Below are positions 9,092 to 18,463 of a DNA stretch of 64,000 bases, one piece after another. Under the pieces are notes generated by a model. It saw only the letters and a program-made list of their open reading frames with translations, ran no database searches and was not told the DNA's origin. The stretch is taken from assembly GCF_030182585.1 (NCBI RefSeq), contig NZ_JARXOW010000001.1, forward strand, positions 2,356,001-2,420,000. Reading direction: 5' to 3'. How positions within the stretch are numbered: the stretch's first letter is position 1; the number at the start of each line of letters is the position of its first letter. Source of the DNA: Pedobacter faecalis. Lineage in GTDB: Bacteria > Bacteroidota > Bacteroidia > Sphingobacteriales > Sphingobacteriaceae. The position numbers and the translations under genes are program-made.

Positions 9092-10315
9092 ATGAATCCG
9101 TACGAAAAAAAGCGCCGTTGGAAATTCTTTCTTTTGATCTTTGCCATCGTTATCGGAACCGCTTCCGTTTTTTACAGTAACTCGTTCGTTAAGAAAATGG
9201 AGCGCGAGGAGCAGCTCCAGTTTCAGTTGTACGTTAAAGTAACCGAACAGACGTTTTTAATGTACGACGACGATCGCTATACCAGTATGATCGACCTCAT
9301 ACGCAGCAACACAAAACTTCCGGTAATTCTTACAGACTCTCAGGGGGAAATCATCAGTTTCCAAGGACTTGATTCAACTAAAACCAACTATAACCTGGAG
9401 AAAAAAGAAGGCATTACATACGATCCGTTATATTTCAAGAAAGAGCTGTTTCGCATGAAAAAGCAGCATGCGCCCACACCGATAATCGGTCTCGACGGCA
9501 CAGTATGGTATTTATATTATCGCGACTCCCCAACCCTGACACAGCTCCGCTATTTCCCTTACATCCAGCTGGCGGTCATCGCCGTGTTTTTGCTCACGGC
9601 TTACGTAGCCTTCAGTTCGGCCAGAAAGGCCGAACAGGACCAGGTTTGGGTCGGCCTAGCAAAAGAGACGGCACATCAGTTGGGCACACCTATCTCATCA
9701 CTGATGGCTTGGGTAGAACTGATAAAATCAAGGTTTAACGCCGAGGACGACCCGCTTATTGAGGAAATGGAGAACGACATCAAGCGCCTCGAAGTAATCA
9801 CCGACCGCTTTTCTAAGATCGGCTCAAAACCCATCCTGGAGGACCACGTGGTCTATACCGCGATCTATAACTTTGTCCAGTACTTTAAACTACGGACATC
9901 TGACAAGATCAGATTTGAGATTACCGGTGATGAGCAGGTTCGCGCTATGCTGAACGTACCGTTGTTCGACTGGGTAATTGAAAACCTGTTGAAAAATGCA
10001 GCAAACGCTATAGATAACGAAGGGAAGATCAGCATAAACATCGCCGAGAACCTCGCAAAGGAAGAAGTTCTGATAGACGTTACAGACACCGGATCGGGCA
10101 TTTCCCGCTCTAAATTCGACGCCGTATTTCAGCCCGGCTATACCACACGAAAGCGAGGCTGGGGACTGGGCCTTTCATTGACCAGGAGAATCGTCGAAAA
10201 TTACCATAGTGGTCAAATCTTTATTAAAGATTCGGAAATCGGCAAGGGAACCACATTCCGCATCATATTAAAGAGCAGCATCACCTACGAGCCTACCTCA
10301 GGCACTCCGGCATAG
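9092..10315 (+). CDS. Membrane sensor histidine kinase
   Basis: The ATG at 9092 gives a 407-residue protein starting MNPYEKKRRWKFF; the upstream extension would overlap the gltX start and is rejected. Two membrane helices (about 11-28 and 156-173) enclose a periplasmic sensor domain. The kinase core has His196 in KETAHQLGTPIS, a variant phosphorylation motif common in Bacteroidota, and an ATPase domain with ENLLKNAANAI, DTGSGI and GWGLGLSL. No HAMP or receiver is present and no response-regulator gene is adjacent, so its partner is unknown. Confidence 0.9.
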   Translation: MNPYEKKRRWKFFLLIFAIVIGTASVFYSNSFVKKMEREEQLQFQLYVKVTEQTFLMYDDDRYTSMIDLIRSNTKLPVILTDSQGEIISFQGLDSTKTNYNLEKKEGITYDPLYFKKELFRMKKQHAPTPIIGLDGTVWYLYYRDSPTLTQLRYFPYIQLAVIAVFLLTAYVAFSSARKAEQDQVWVGLAKETAHQLGTPISSLMAWVELIKSRFNAEDDPLIEEMENDIKRLEVITDRFSKIGSKPILEDHVVYTAIYNFVQYFKLRTSDKIRFEITGDEQVRAMLNVPLFDWVIENLLKNAANAIDNEGKISINIAENLAKEEVLIDVTDTGSGISRSKFDAVFQPGYTTRKRGWGLGLSLTRRIVENYHSGQIFIKDSEIGKGTTFRIILKSSITYEPTSGTPA

Positions 10316-10350
10316 TAACAAAAAATTACCTCCCAAATTAAAATAATCGA

Positions 10351-10358
10351 TATCTTTG
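10351..10358 (+). promoter_or_regulatory. Promoter -7 box TATCTTTG
   Basis: An exact match to TAnnTTTG lies 19 bases before the ATG of the small membrane protein at 10378. No good -33 element was found. Confidence 0.5.
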
Positions 10359-10377
10359 AGCCGTTAAGATATTCACT

Positions 10378-10563
10378 ATGACTGAGCAAGGAAAAAATAA
10401 CAACACTTTTGACTGGGTATATTACGTATTAGGACTCTTCTTCGGCATTGTAACCACCTTAGCGATCACAAATAATTTTTTCTGGGCAATCTTTGGAGGC
10501 ATAGTCGGTTTTATATTCAGCGCTATATTTCTCAATGGCATCGTGAAAGGCAGGGAATACTAA
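10378..10563 (+). CDS. Small two-helix membrane protein, function unknown
   Basis: A 61-residue protein with a polar N-terminus (MTEQGKNNNTFDW) and two predicted membrane helices (about 14-30 and 34-54) joined by a short loop. I do not recognise the family. A TATCTTTG promoter box and an own terminator candidate at 10698-10723 support a real transcription unit, and the ATG is well placed. Nothing in the neighbourhood indicates a role. Confidence 0.6.
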   Translation: MTEQGKNNNTFDWVYYVLGLFFGIVTTLAITNNFFWAIFGGIVGFIFSAIFLNGIVKGREY

Positions 10564-10697
10564 CCCCTCCTAAATTTAAGTTATTGTTTGCTACCTTTTG
10601 CACGAACTGTCAGTTCCCGCTGTGGTCCTGTCGACAGTATTGCAATTACGTTTGGCTTAGTTCCAGGATAGCTCAGTCGCGGCATTTTGTCAATCGC
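10564..10697 (+). other. Gene-free 3' region with a tRNA D-arm-like fragment
   Basis: No coding sequence was seen. The stretch holds the palindrome CTGTCGACAG (10628-10637) and GGATAGCTCAGTCG (10666-10679), which reads like the 5' acceptor-D-arm part of a tRNA but is not followed by an anticodon arm or T arm. It ends in a terminator-like hairpin, so it may be a long 3' UTR or a small RNA. This is a weak call. Confidence 0.25.
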
Positions 10698-10723
10698 AGG
10701 TAATTTCAAGATTACCTTTTTTT
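10698..10723 (+). terminator. Rho-independent terminator
   Basis: AGGTAAT and ATTACCT form a 7-bp stem with a 6-base loop, followed by a run of seven T that begins within the last stem pair. It lies 135 bases after the small membrane protein gene and just before the TetR operator. Confidence 0.6.
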
Positions 10724-10736
10724 ATTTTCTCAATAT

Positions 10737-10754
10737 TAATCAATCGATTGATTA
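10737..10754. promoter_or_regulatory. TetR operator: 18-bp perfect palindrome
   Basis: TAATCAATCGATTGATTA is perfectly self-complementary. Its last two bases are the first two of TAGTTTTG (10753-10760), a TAnnTTTG promoter box 16 bases before the TetR ATG. A repressor bound here would block the promoter of the whole efflux operon, the normal self-control of TetR-type regulators. Confidence 0.75.
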
Positions 10755-10776
10755 GTTTTGCGCACCCAATCAACAT

Positions 10777-11397
10777 ATGGAAATAAAAGATAAAAGAACA
10801 CGTATTCTGGAAGCTGCGGAGCGGCTGTTTTCCGAACTCGGGTATGAAGGCTCGTCTACCCGGCTCATAGCGCGCGAATCAGGTGCGAACATGGCCATGA
10901 TTAATTACTACTTCGGTTCCAAAGAAGGCGTATTCATGGAAATCATAAATAAACGGATTAGCGACCTAAAGGAACAACTGGAGCGAATCAGCAAGGGCAG
11001 TGAAACCGGTATCGAAAAATTGATGAAGATTATTGACGAGTATGCGGTTCGCACCCTGAGCAATCATCGCTTCCACAAAATGATACATAGGGAGCTGTCC
11101 CTCCCCCAACGCCCTGAAATGTTTGGCAACATCAAAAAAGCGATGGCTGAAAACTATCAGATTATCGAGAACATCATCAACGAAGGAATATCTGAAGGCA
11201 GCATCAGGCAGGTCGATGTCCGGCTAACCATTCTCACGCTAGTCGGAACCATTAGCAAGATAGCGATATCGCCCGGAAAGATCACACATGGAACAAGCCA
11301 GGATCTTGGCAAGCCGGAAGACCGCAAGCAACTTACCGATCGACTGATTGCGCATCTGCGCGATTTGATCACCATATACCTAGCACCCCAAAAATGA
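10777..11397 (+). CDS. TetR-family transcriptional regulator of the efflux operon
   Basis: This 206-residue protein has a TetR N-terminal helix-turn-helix (about 5-55: RILEAAERLFSELGYEGSSTRLIARESGANMA in family pattern, then MINYYFGSKEGVF) and an all-helical C-terminal ligand-binding domain. It most likely represses its own operon through the palindrome at 10737-10754, with relief by a toxic compound. Its TGA overlaps the ATG of the TolC-like gene (ATGA at 11394-11397), so the four genes form one operon. The inducer cannot be read from the sequence. Confidence 0.92.
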   Translation: MEIKDKRTRILEAAERLFSELGYEGSSTRLIARESGANMAMINYYFGSKEGVFMEIINKRISDLKEQLERISKGSETGIEKLMKIIDEYAVRTLSNHRFHKMIHRELSLPQRPEMFGNIKKAMAENYQIIENIINEGISEGSIRQVDVRLTILTLVGTISKIAISPGKITHGTSQDLGKPEDRKQLTDRLIAHLRDLITIYLAPQK

Positions 11398-12716
11398 AAC
11401 ATCTGTTTAAAAATTTAATACTTACAGGCCTGCTGCTTTCCGGGACCACTTACGCTCAGCAGGTGAGGCACCTGGACCTTAGTGAGGCGGTCAACCTGGG
11501 AATTGAAAACAGCAAAAATCTACGCCTCTCACAAAATAAAATTGATGAAGCCCTTGCTCACCTTGCTGTAGTTAAAGACAACGCTTTGCCTTCGGGAAAC
11601 GCTTCGTTTTTATATAACCACGCCGAGATCCCGGGCAACACGCTGGTCATAGGGGAGTCCGCACCGCTGCACCTACCGAAACGTGCAGACGCCTTTGTCG
11701 GAACCGCCGCAGTCGAGCAACTCGTGTATGGTGGAGGAAAACTCAGGTATGCCGAAGCGTCGACCCGACTCTTGGCCGAAGTTGCGAGACTGGATGCCGA
11801 CAAAAGCAAAGAAGAAATCGCCTACGCAGTGATCTCTACCTACTATAATCTTTTCAAAATCATACAGAGTAAAAAGGTGGTTGAGCAGAACCTTGAATCG
11901 ATTGCCAGCCAGCTTAAGCAAGCTCAGCGATTCTTCAGCCAGGGTATTGTCACCAAAAATGATGTACTCCGTTTCCAGTTACAGGAGGCAAATGTATCGC
12001 TTACCGGGATGGAAATCGAGAACAACCGCAAAATCGTCAATTACAATCTGAACATTATGCTCGGCCTGGATGAAAACACAATACTCGACATTTCAGATCC
12101 CGAAGCCCACCTCCAAATGGCACCAAACCTGGGCAGTTTTACCGAAATGGCCATGGAAAACCGTCAGGAGCTCCGCCAGCTGGACTTACAAAATCACGCT
12201 GCGGAAGTAAACACAAAGTCTGTGAAAGCAGAAACCCTACCTAGTGTTGGTGTTGGCGCCAATCTTTATTACATAAACCCAAGCGGCCGCTTCATTCCAC
12301 CGGTCAACCAGTTTATCTCCCCCATAACGCTCGGCGCAAATCTGTCCTGGAACATCGGCTCCCTTTGGACAACTAGGCACAAAGTTGCAGAAGCGCGCAT
12401 ACAGCAAAAAAGCATAACTCTGCAGAAAGATGTACTTACCGATCAGGTTAAGACAGAAATAAACAAGTCTTATCATGACTATCTGCTGGCGGTAAACCGT
12501 ATCAAAGTGCTTGAAGCCTCTATCGTACAGGCCACAGAAAATGATAAGCTGCTTGCTTCAAAGTACCAGAACAATGTAGCCTCGGCTACCGACCGCATAG
12601 ATGCTGAAACATTGCTATATCAAGCCCGCATCAATCTGGAAATTGCAAAGGCGGACGCAGGACTCGCCTGGTACACCTTGTTAAAATCAACCGGAAAAAT
12701 CGACACTTCTAAATAA
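11394..12716 (+). CDS. TolC-family outer membrane efflux protein
   Basis: A 440-residue outer membrane channel protein with an N-terminal signal peptide ending near TYAQQ. The helical repeats are typical of the outer membrane efflux family (LDLSEAVNLGIENSKNLRL near 23-42, a second repeat after residue 230). It would form the trimeric exit duct for the adaptor and MFS pump encoded downstream. The start overlaps the TetR stop by 4 bases and the next gene begins 10 bases after the stop. Confidence 0.93.
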   Translation: MKHLFKNLILTGLLLSGTTYAQQVRHLDLSEAVNLGIENSKNLRLSQNKIDEALAHLAVVKDNALPSGNASFLYNHAEIPGNTLVIGESAPLHLPKRADAFVGTAAVEQLVYGGGKLRYAEASTRLLAEVARLDADKSKEEIAYAVISTYYNLFKIIQSKKVVEQNLESIASQLKQAQRFFSQGIVTKNDVLRFQLQEANVSLTGMEIENNRKIVNYNLNIMLGLDENTILDISDPEAHLQMAPNLGSFTEMAMENRQELRQLDLQNHAAEVNTKSVKAETLPSVGVGANLYYINPSGRFIPPVNQFISPITLGANLSWNIGSLWTTRHKVAEARIQQKSITLQKDVLTDQVKTEINKSYHDYLLAVNRIKVLEASIVQATENDKLLASKYQNNVASATDRIDAETLLYQARINLEIAKADAGLAWYTLLKSTGKIDTSK

Positions 12717-12726
12717 TCCTACTGAA

Positions 12727-13767
12727 ATGACAACTGAAAAGAAGAAAAACAAAATAATCCCCATCATACTCGCCGTATTAATCGTCATAGGCGCCGGTTT
12801 TGGCATTAAAGAATACATCTATTACAGCAATCACGTCGACACCGATGATGCGCAAATCGATGGAGACATCAGTCCGGTTGTGGCCAGGGTAAGCGGATAT
12901 GTTAAGCAGATCCGGTTCGAGGAAAACACCCACGTAAGCGAAGGCGATGTATTGGTTGAACTAGACGATAGCGACTACAGCGTCAAACTAGAACAGGCCG
13001 AGGCCCGCCAGAAAGGCGCCAGCGCTGGCGTTAATGTATCGCAAGCGCAAATCTCTGCCAGTTCTGCAAATACCAGTACCGCCAAGGCGAACATAGACGC
13101 GGCTAAGGCGAAACTTTCCCTGGCCCGAAAAAATTACGAGCGTTATGCCAATTTGATAAAAGACGGCTCTGTTACACAGCAGCAGTTCGATCAGGCTAAG
13201 GCAGAAAGAGAGTCGGCCGAGGCGGAGTATGCCGCTGCAAACGATCAGTATATCGCCTTAGTTAAGCAAGTCAACACCAGCGAGTCGCAGTTGGCGGTAA
13301 GCAACTCTGGCGTAACTCAGCAACAGGCAGAGGTAGATTTTGCCAAACTCCAGCTTTCATACACTTTAATTAAAGCCCCTGCAAGCGGCCTGGTCTCCAA
13401 AAAGAACGTACAGAAAGGGCAGCTGGTCCAGGCAGGACAGTCCCTGTTCTCTATTGTAAATGACAACAGTTTGTATATCACTGCTAATTTCAAGGAAACG
13501 CAGCTCGAAGAAATCAAACCCGGCTCTAAAGTGAAAATAGAGGTCGACGCATATCCTGACGCCGAAGTCGAGGGGGAAGTCTACAACTTCGCCCCTATAA
13601 CCGGAGCAAAAGGCTCCCTTTTGCCGCCCGACAATGCCACAGGAAACTTCGTTAAGGTGGTACAGCGAGTACCAGTTAAAATCAAGATTACCAAAGCCCC
13701 TAAAGAGATCCTGCCTTCGCTCAGGCCGGGCATGAGCGTTAAAGTATCCGTTTCCGTAAACGATTAA
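12727..13767 (+). CDS. HlyD/EmrA-type membrane fusion (adaptor) protein
   Basis: A 346-residue periplasmic adaptor with one N-terminal membrane helix (about 10-28), the biotinyl-lipoyl-like motif VDTDDAQIDGDISPVVARVS, a helical hairpin (about 80-200) and a beta-barrel domain with LIKAPASGLVSKKNVQKGQ. Family members link a cytoplasmic-membrane MFS exporter to TolC. It lies between the TolC-like and MFS genes with spacings of 10 and 2 bases, so the three should form one tripartite pump. Confidence 0.95.
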   Translation: MTTEKKKNKIIPIILAVLIVIGAGFGIKEYIYYSNHVDTDDAQIDGDISPVVARVSGYVKQIRFEENTHVSEGDVLVELDDSDYSVKLEQAEARQKGASAGVNVSQAQISASSANTSTAKANIDAAKAKLSLARKNYERYANLIKDGSVTQQQFDQAKAERESAEAEYAAANDQYIALVKQVNTSESQLAVSNSGVTQQQAEVDFAKLQLSYTLIKAPASGLVSKKNVQKGQLVQAGQSLFSIVNDNSLYITANFKETQLEEIKPGSKVKIEVDAYPDAEVEGEVYNFAPITGAKGSLLPPDNATGNFVKVVQRVPVKIKITKAPKEILPSLRPGMSVKVSVSVND

Positions 13768-13769
13768 GC

Positions 13770-15317
13770 ATGGCCGAAAAAGGTTTAAAAAAGTGGATCA
13801 TCACATTCACAGTCATTACCGCATCCTTGCTGGAGCTTATTGATACGACCATCGTGAATGTAGCAATACCCCAGATCCAGGGCAACCTCGGTGCCACCCT
13901 GGAAGACGTCGCCTGGCTTTCTACCGGCTACGCCGTAGCCAACGTCATCGTACTGCCTATGTCCGGCTGGCTGGGCGGGCGCTTTGGCCGTAAAAACTAT
14001 TTCCTGTTCTCCATTATCCTCTTTACCATAGCCTCCTTTCTTTGCGGGAATGCCACAAACCTCGAAGAGCTCATTATCTTCCGCATCCTGCAAGGACTCG
14101 CCGGCGGCGGCCTGATATCGACCGCACAAGCCATTCTAATCGAAACCTGGCCAAGGGAAGACGTTGGCATCGCCACAGCTCTTTTTGGTCTGGGCGCGGT
14201 GGTAGGGCCAACGGTAGGGCCTACCATTGGTGGCTACCTGCTCGAAATCAGCACATGGCCCATGATCTTTTATGTTAATATTCCCGTCGGAATCCTGGCG
14301 GCGTATTGCACGTATACCTTTGTGCGCGCTACACCTAAAGAGGATAAAGGAGCGCCGGTCGACTGGTGGGGCATTCTGCTTTTGGCCATTGCCGTTGGCA
14401 GTTTACAAACCGTACTGGAAAAAGGAGAAAGCGAGGACTGGTTCGCAACACCTTATATTACAGCGCTTGCCGCCCTGTCGGTGATCGGGCTGTTGCTGTT
14501 CATCTGGCGGGAGACCACCACTGACCATCCGATAGTCAACTTCAAGATCATGCGCCACAGAAGTTTCTCCATCGGCATGTTTACCTCGTTTATTCTAGGT
14601 TTCGGATTATACGGCTCCGTCTTTGTCTTCCCCGTTTTTTGCCAGAACCTCTTAGGTTTCTCCCCGCTTCAAACGGGGGAATTGCTGTTTCCCGGCGGAC
14701 TTTGCACCATCATCCTGATGCCTTTCATTGGCATAATGCTAAAAAAAGGCGTTCCTGCTCAAATTATGGCAGCGATCGGTATGCTCCTGTTTTTTATATT
14801 CTGCAGCATGCTCAGTAAGTCGACCCTACAGTCGGGCACCGGCGACTTCTTTCTTCCGTTGATTGTACGCGGTATTGGCATGGCTCTGCTGTTTGTTCCG
14901 CTTACGACGCTGGCCATACAGGACCTGAAAGGTCCGGAAATCGGGCAGGGCTCAGGCTTGAACAACATGATGAGACAATTAGGCGGGTCGTTTGGAATTG
15001 CCGCGCTAACTACACTAATTCATGTGAGGCAGGGATTCCACCGCAGCAACCTCCTCGTAAATATTAACGAGTACAACCCCGCGTTTACCGACCGCCTTAA
15101 CGGATTCATAAAGAACTTTATGGCACACGGTTACACCTATCTCGACGCAAAAAATCAGGCGATAAAGGCTATTGAGGGAACAGTTATTAAACAATCACTC
15201 CTACTCACCTATAGCGACGCCTATTGGGTTGCCGGTTTAATTCTGTTGTTTTCCATCCCTTTGGTCTTCCTCCAAAAATTCAGGAAGAACGTGGCGGTAC
15301 CCACAGATGCACATTAA
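13770..15317 (+). CDS. DHA2-family MFS drug exporter (EmrB/QacA type)
   Basis: A 515-residue, about 14-helix transporter. LELIDTTIVNVAIPQIQGNL in helix 1 and GPTVGPTIGGYL in helix 5 are drug/proton antiporter signatures, and GGRFGRKNYF is the MFS loop motif. It should export hydrophobic toxic compounds in exchange for protons, working with the adaptor and TolC-like protein encoded upstream. It ends the operon: a strong inverted repeat lies 3 bases after its stop. Confidence 0.95.
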   Translation: MAEKGLKKWIITFTVITASLLELIDTTIVNVAIPQIQGNLGATLEDVAWLSTGYAVANVIVLPMSGWLGGRFGRKNYFLFSIILFTIASFLCGNATNLEELIIFRILQGLAGGGLISTAQAILIETWPREDVGIATALFGLGAVVGPTVGPTIGGYLLEISTWPMIFYVNIPVGILAAYCTYTFVRATPKEDKGAPVDWWGILLLAIAVGSLQTVLEKGESEDWFATPYITALAALSVIGLLLFIWRETTTDHPIVNFKIMRHRSFSIGMFTSFILGFGLYGSVFVFPVFCQNLLGFSPLQTGELLFPGGLCTIILMPFIGIMLKKGVPAQIMAAIGMLLFFIFCSMLSKSTLQSGTGDFFLPLIVRGIGMALLFVPLTTLAIQDLKGPEIGQGSGLNNMMRQLGGSFGIAALTTLIHVRQGFHRSNLLVNINEYNPAFTDRLNGFIKNFMAHGYTYLDAKNQAIKAIEGTVIKQSLLLTYSDAYWVAGLILLFSIPLVFLQKFRKNVAVPTDAH

Positions 15318-15320
15318 CAA

Positions 15321-15350
15321 AACAGCCGGCAAGTTGTCTTGCCGGCTGTT
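15321..15350 (+). terminator. Terminator hairpin of the efflux operon
   Basis: AACAGCCGGCAAG and CTTGCCGGCTGTT form a perfect 13-bp stem with a TTGT loop, 3 bases after the MFS stop codon. There is no long T run after it, so it may act as a stabilising or factor-assisted hairpin. The remaining 206 bases before ppc contain no gene, only an AT-rich stretch that probably carries the ppc promoter. Confidence 0.8.
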
Positions 15351-15556
15351 CTACCCCAAAAAATTAACAATTACTACCTGTCCGCTTCTCATTGCGTTGT
15401 AACGGCAGGCAAATAAATCTAGACGGATTTGTTAAACCTCTATGGTACTAAGTTAATGATTTATAGAAAAATATCAAAATAAATTTAATCGAAATAAGCC
15501 GTCGGTATTTGAATCATTTTTGGTAGCTTAAGCGCGCAAAAAACAACCCCCCAATT

Positions 15557-18145
15557 ATGATGCAGAAACAACGTGCAAAAGGCCAGCGAGAGTCCGTATT
15601 CAACAACGAAGTTGTATCTCGTTTCGAACTATATAACAGCCTTTTCCTTACCCTTCCGTTTTACAAGATCAAAGACACAGGAACACTGCTTCCTCTTTTT
15701 ATCAAATCCTGCGAAGACGGCGTCAATAACCGGAAAACGCCTGCAGACATTATTCGTGCATTCTTTGAAAAATACACCCAGACCGAGGGAACCAAAGATG
15801 TTATAGACCTGCTCTTTCGCTTTATCCAATACATCGAACGCCAGGTCGTTTTGTTCGATGCCATAGAAGACGCGAGCTTTACCAAGATCAATGCCTCAGA
15901 TGAGCACAGCGCATTGCTCGATTATCTGAAAAAGGGCGTCGACAACAATCCTCTGAGTGAAAAAATTGAGAAGCTTATGGAGGATTTTTCGCTCCGTCTG
16001 GTTCTTACTGCGCACCCCACCCAATTCTACCCGGGAAGTGTGCTCTCCATCATTACGGATCTGACAACCGCCATTAAAACAAACGATTTGTCGACCATCC
16101 ATTCGCTCCTGCAGCAGCTTGGCAAAACGCCGTTCTTTAATAAGAAGTCGCCCACCCCGGTCGATGAAGCCCTGAGCCTTGCCTGGTACCTGGAAAACGT
16201 CTTTTACTTCGCGGCGGCCAACATACAATCTGAGATTGACCGCACGCTTACAGACTTCAATCTCGAACCAAAAAAGATCCTCGAACTTGGCTTTTGGCCT
16301 GGTGGAGACAGGGACGGCAATCCCAACGTACATACAGATGCGACCATACAAGTTGCGCGAATGCTCCGTCAGATACTGTTCCGTTGTTATTACCGCGACT
16401 TCCGTAACTTAAAGCGCCGCATCACCTTCCGTGGCGTAGAAGACGACATCGCCAAAGTACACGACATCCTGTATGCAAACGCCTTCGATTCCAGTCTTCA
16501 GATGGAAAACATATCGGATAGCATTGTCGGATATCTCAGCAACATCAAGAATACTCTGGATACAGATCACGACGGGCTCTTTACCGATCTTGTGTCGGAT
16601 CTGATACGCAAAATAGAACTTTACAAATGCCACTTTGCCTCACTTGACATCAGGCAGGACAGCAGGGTACTCAGAGACGTACATGCATATTGCCGTCAAA
16701 GCAAGCCCATTATTTCCCTGTTCCCTGAAAACTACGATGAACTGAGGGAAGAAGAAAAAATTAACACGCTTGTATTCAAAAGCGCGCGACTGCAGAATCC
16801 GGCTACGCCCGACCCGCTCATTGACGACACCTTACAGACCATCTCGGAGATCAAGCAGATCCAGGAAAGTAATGGAGAAGAAGCATGCCACCGGTTTATC
16901 ATCAGCAACTGCCAGCGGGCAAGCGACATCCTTCAGCTTATCGAGCTGTTTCTCTGGAACGGATGGGAAGAAGACAGCTTGACCGTCGACTTCGTACCGT
17001 TGTTTGAAACCGTACACGATCTGGAAGTAGCGGGCGATATCATGGAAACACTATACGCGCACCCCTTCTATAAAAAACATTTAGCGAGTCGCGGAAACAA
17101 GCAGCATATCATGCTCGGGTTTTCTGACAGCACCAAAGACGGGGGTTATCTAATGGCCAACTGGTCTATATTCAATGCCAAGGTTGCGCTTACATCCACG
17201 GCCAACAAGCATAACATACAACTCGCCTTTTTTGACGGCAGAGGCGGCCCGCCATCACGCGGCGGAGGCAAAACACACCGCTTTTATGCCTCGATGGGCA
17301 AAGAGATCGCCAACAAAAATATTCAGCTGACCATTCAGGGGCAAACTATCAGTTCACAATTCGGGTCTATCGACAGCGCAGAATTCAATATCGAACAGCT
17401 GATCAACGCAGGGATTTCAGCCGGCATCCGGGAGAAGCACAATATCCTGCTGGATCCGGTGCATAAAAACCTGCTCGACAACATGGCCAGGACCAGCTTC
17501 AACGCGTTTGTATCGCTCCGCAAGCACCCCCTTTTCCTGAGCTATCTGGAGAAGTTCTCGCCGCTTACCCTGCTTTCTAAAATCACCATCAGCAGCAGGC
17601 CGGTAAAACGCAGCTCCGGAGGATCATTGAAACTGGAGGATCTGCGGGCGATCAGTTTTGTTACCGCCTGGAGCCAGTTAAAGCAGAATATCCCTGGTTT
17701 TTACGGTATGGGTACGGCACTTAAAGACCAGGAAGAACAGGGCAACTGGGATAAGGTCGTGGAAACCTACAATGAGTCGGGATACTTTAAGACCATCATC
17801 GACAACTGTATGATGTCCATGAGCAAGTCAGACTTCTCGATAACCGCCCATTTTCGGAACGACGAAGAGTATGGCCAGTTCTGGAAGAGCCTGTACGACG
17901 AATTTGAGCTATCTAAGCGAATGCTCCTTAAGCTGTCGGGACATGAAACACTGATGGAGAATTATCCGGCAGAGAAGCGCTCTATTGCCGTGAGAGAAAA
18001 GATCGTACTTCCATTGGTATTGATCCAGCATTTCGCTTTGGAACGCCTTCGCGGCGATATATCTGCCGATGAGCGTCAGTGGTACGAAAAGCTGGCGATC
18101 AGAACGGTATATGGTATCGTTAATGCAGGAAGAAACCTGGCATAA
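15557..18145 (+). CDS. ppc: Phosphoenolpyruvate carboxylase
   Basis: The 862-residue enzyme adds bicarbonate to phosphoenolpyruvate to make oxaloacetate, refilling the citric acid cycle. The catalytic His153 lies in LTAHPTQFYPG. GFWPGGDRDGNP (245-256), LGFSDSTKDGGYLMANW, FFDGRGGPPSRGGG and ITIQGQ are the conserved catalytic segments. It ends NAGRNLA rather than the NTG seen in many relatives, and it is slightly shorter than the E. coli enzyme. The first of two adjacent ATG codons was used. It is a single gene, closed by a bidirectional terminator. Confidence 0.96.
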   Translation: MMQKQRAKGQRESVFNNEVVSRFELYNSLFLTLPFYKIKDTGTLLPLFIKSCEDGVNNRKTPADIIRAFFEKYTQTEGTKDVIDLLFRFIQYIERQVVLFDAIEDASFTKINASDEHSALLDYLKKGVDNNPLSEKIEKLMEDFSLRLVLTAHPTQFYPGSVLSIITDLTTAIKTNDLSTIHSLLQQLGKTPFFNKKSPTPVDEALSLAWYLENVFYFAAANIQSEIDRTLTDFNLEPKKILELGFWPGGDRDGNPNVHTDATIQVARMLRQILFRCYYRDFRNLKRRITFRGVEDDIAKVHDILYANAFDSSLQMENISDSIVGYLSNIKNTLDTDHDGLFTDLVSDLIRKIELYKCHFASLDIRQDSRVLRDVHAYCRQSKPIISLFPENYDELREEEKINTLVFKSARLQNPATPDPLIDDTLQTISEIKQIQESNGEEACHRFIISNCQRASDILQLIELFLWNGWEEDSLTVDFVPLFETVHDLEVAGDIMETLYAHPFYKKHLASRGNKQHIMLGFSDSTKDGGYLMANWSIFNAKVALTSTANKHNIQLAFFDGRGGPPSRGGGKTHRFYASMGKEIANKNIQLTIQGQTISSQFGSIDSAEFNIEQLINAGISAGIREKHNILLDPVHKNLLDNMARTSFNAFVSLRKHPLFLSYLEKFSPLTLLSKITISSRPVKRSSGGSLKLEDLRAISFVTAWSQLKQNIPGFYGMGTALKDQEEQGNWDKVVETYNESGYFKTIIDNCMMSMSKSDFSITAHFRNDEEYGQFWKSLYDEFELSKRMLLKLSGHETLMENYPAEKRSIAVREKIVLPLVLIQHFALERLRGDISADERQWYEKLAIRTVYGIVNAGRNLA

Positions 18146-18157
18146 GAAATAAACAAA

Positions 18158-18196
18158 GCAAAAAAAAGGGGATACATCGTGCATCCCCTTTTTTGC
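18158..18196. terminator. Bidirectional terminator between ppc and the peroxiredoxin operon
   Basis: AAAAAAGGGGAT (18162-18173) and ATCCCCTTTTTT (18183-18194) form a 12-bp stem with a 9-base loop. The A and T runs at the arms give a T tail in both directions, which suits two convergent genes. Confidence 0.85.
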
Positions 18197-18211
18197 TTTT
18201 ACAACTTCGGG

Positions 18212-18463
18212 CTATCCCCGATCGATCGAGCCCATGACTTTCTGAGAAAAAGCATTTAATGCATCCTTCTCAGCCATTCCCGATCTCACGCTGCCGTGTA
18301 CTTCAAGCGCTCCGCAGATATTCGTGATCAGTTCGCCTGCCACATCAATCTCCGCCTCGCTCACACCCCTGAACTCGCAAAACGACTCTAAAACGGTAAG
18401 CGTAGTCTCCAGGTCTTCCGGCGTGCTGTTCTGATACAACTGTCTGATTACAGGAATTTTCAT
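18212..18463 (-). CDS. Small conserved protein linked to thioredoxin (DUF6952-like)
   Basis: An 83-residue, mostly helical acidic protein beginning MKIPVIRQLYQNSTPED. It resembles the small Bacteroidota family I know as DUF6952, which is found next to peroxiredoxin and thioredoxin genes; the family name is from memory. Its ATG overlaps the thioredoxin stop by 4 bases, so it is the last gene of a three-gene redox operon. It has one cysteine pattern of note (ITNICGALEV). No catalytic role can be read from it. Confidence 0.7.
   Translation of the reverse strand: MKIPVIRQLYQNSTPEDLETTLTVLESFCEFRGVSEAEIDVAGELITNICGALEVHGSVRSGMAEKDALNAFSQKVMGSIDRG

Noticed and set aside
9842..9853. GACCACGTGGTC palindrome resembling a parS core
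   Set aside because: Only the CACGTG core is shared; the flanks do not match parS and it lies in the coding sequence of the sensor kinase.
10660..10700. tRNA gene
   Set aside because: Only a D-arm-like sequence is present; no anticodon stem, T arm or acceptor pairing could be built.
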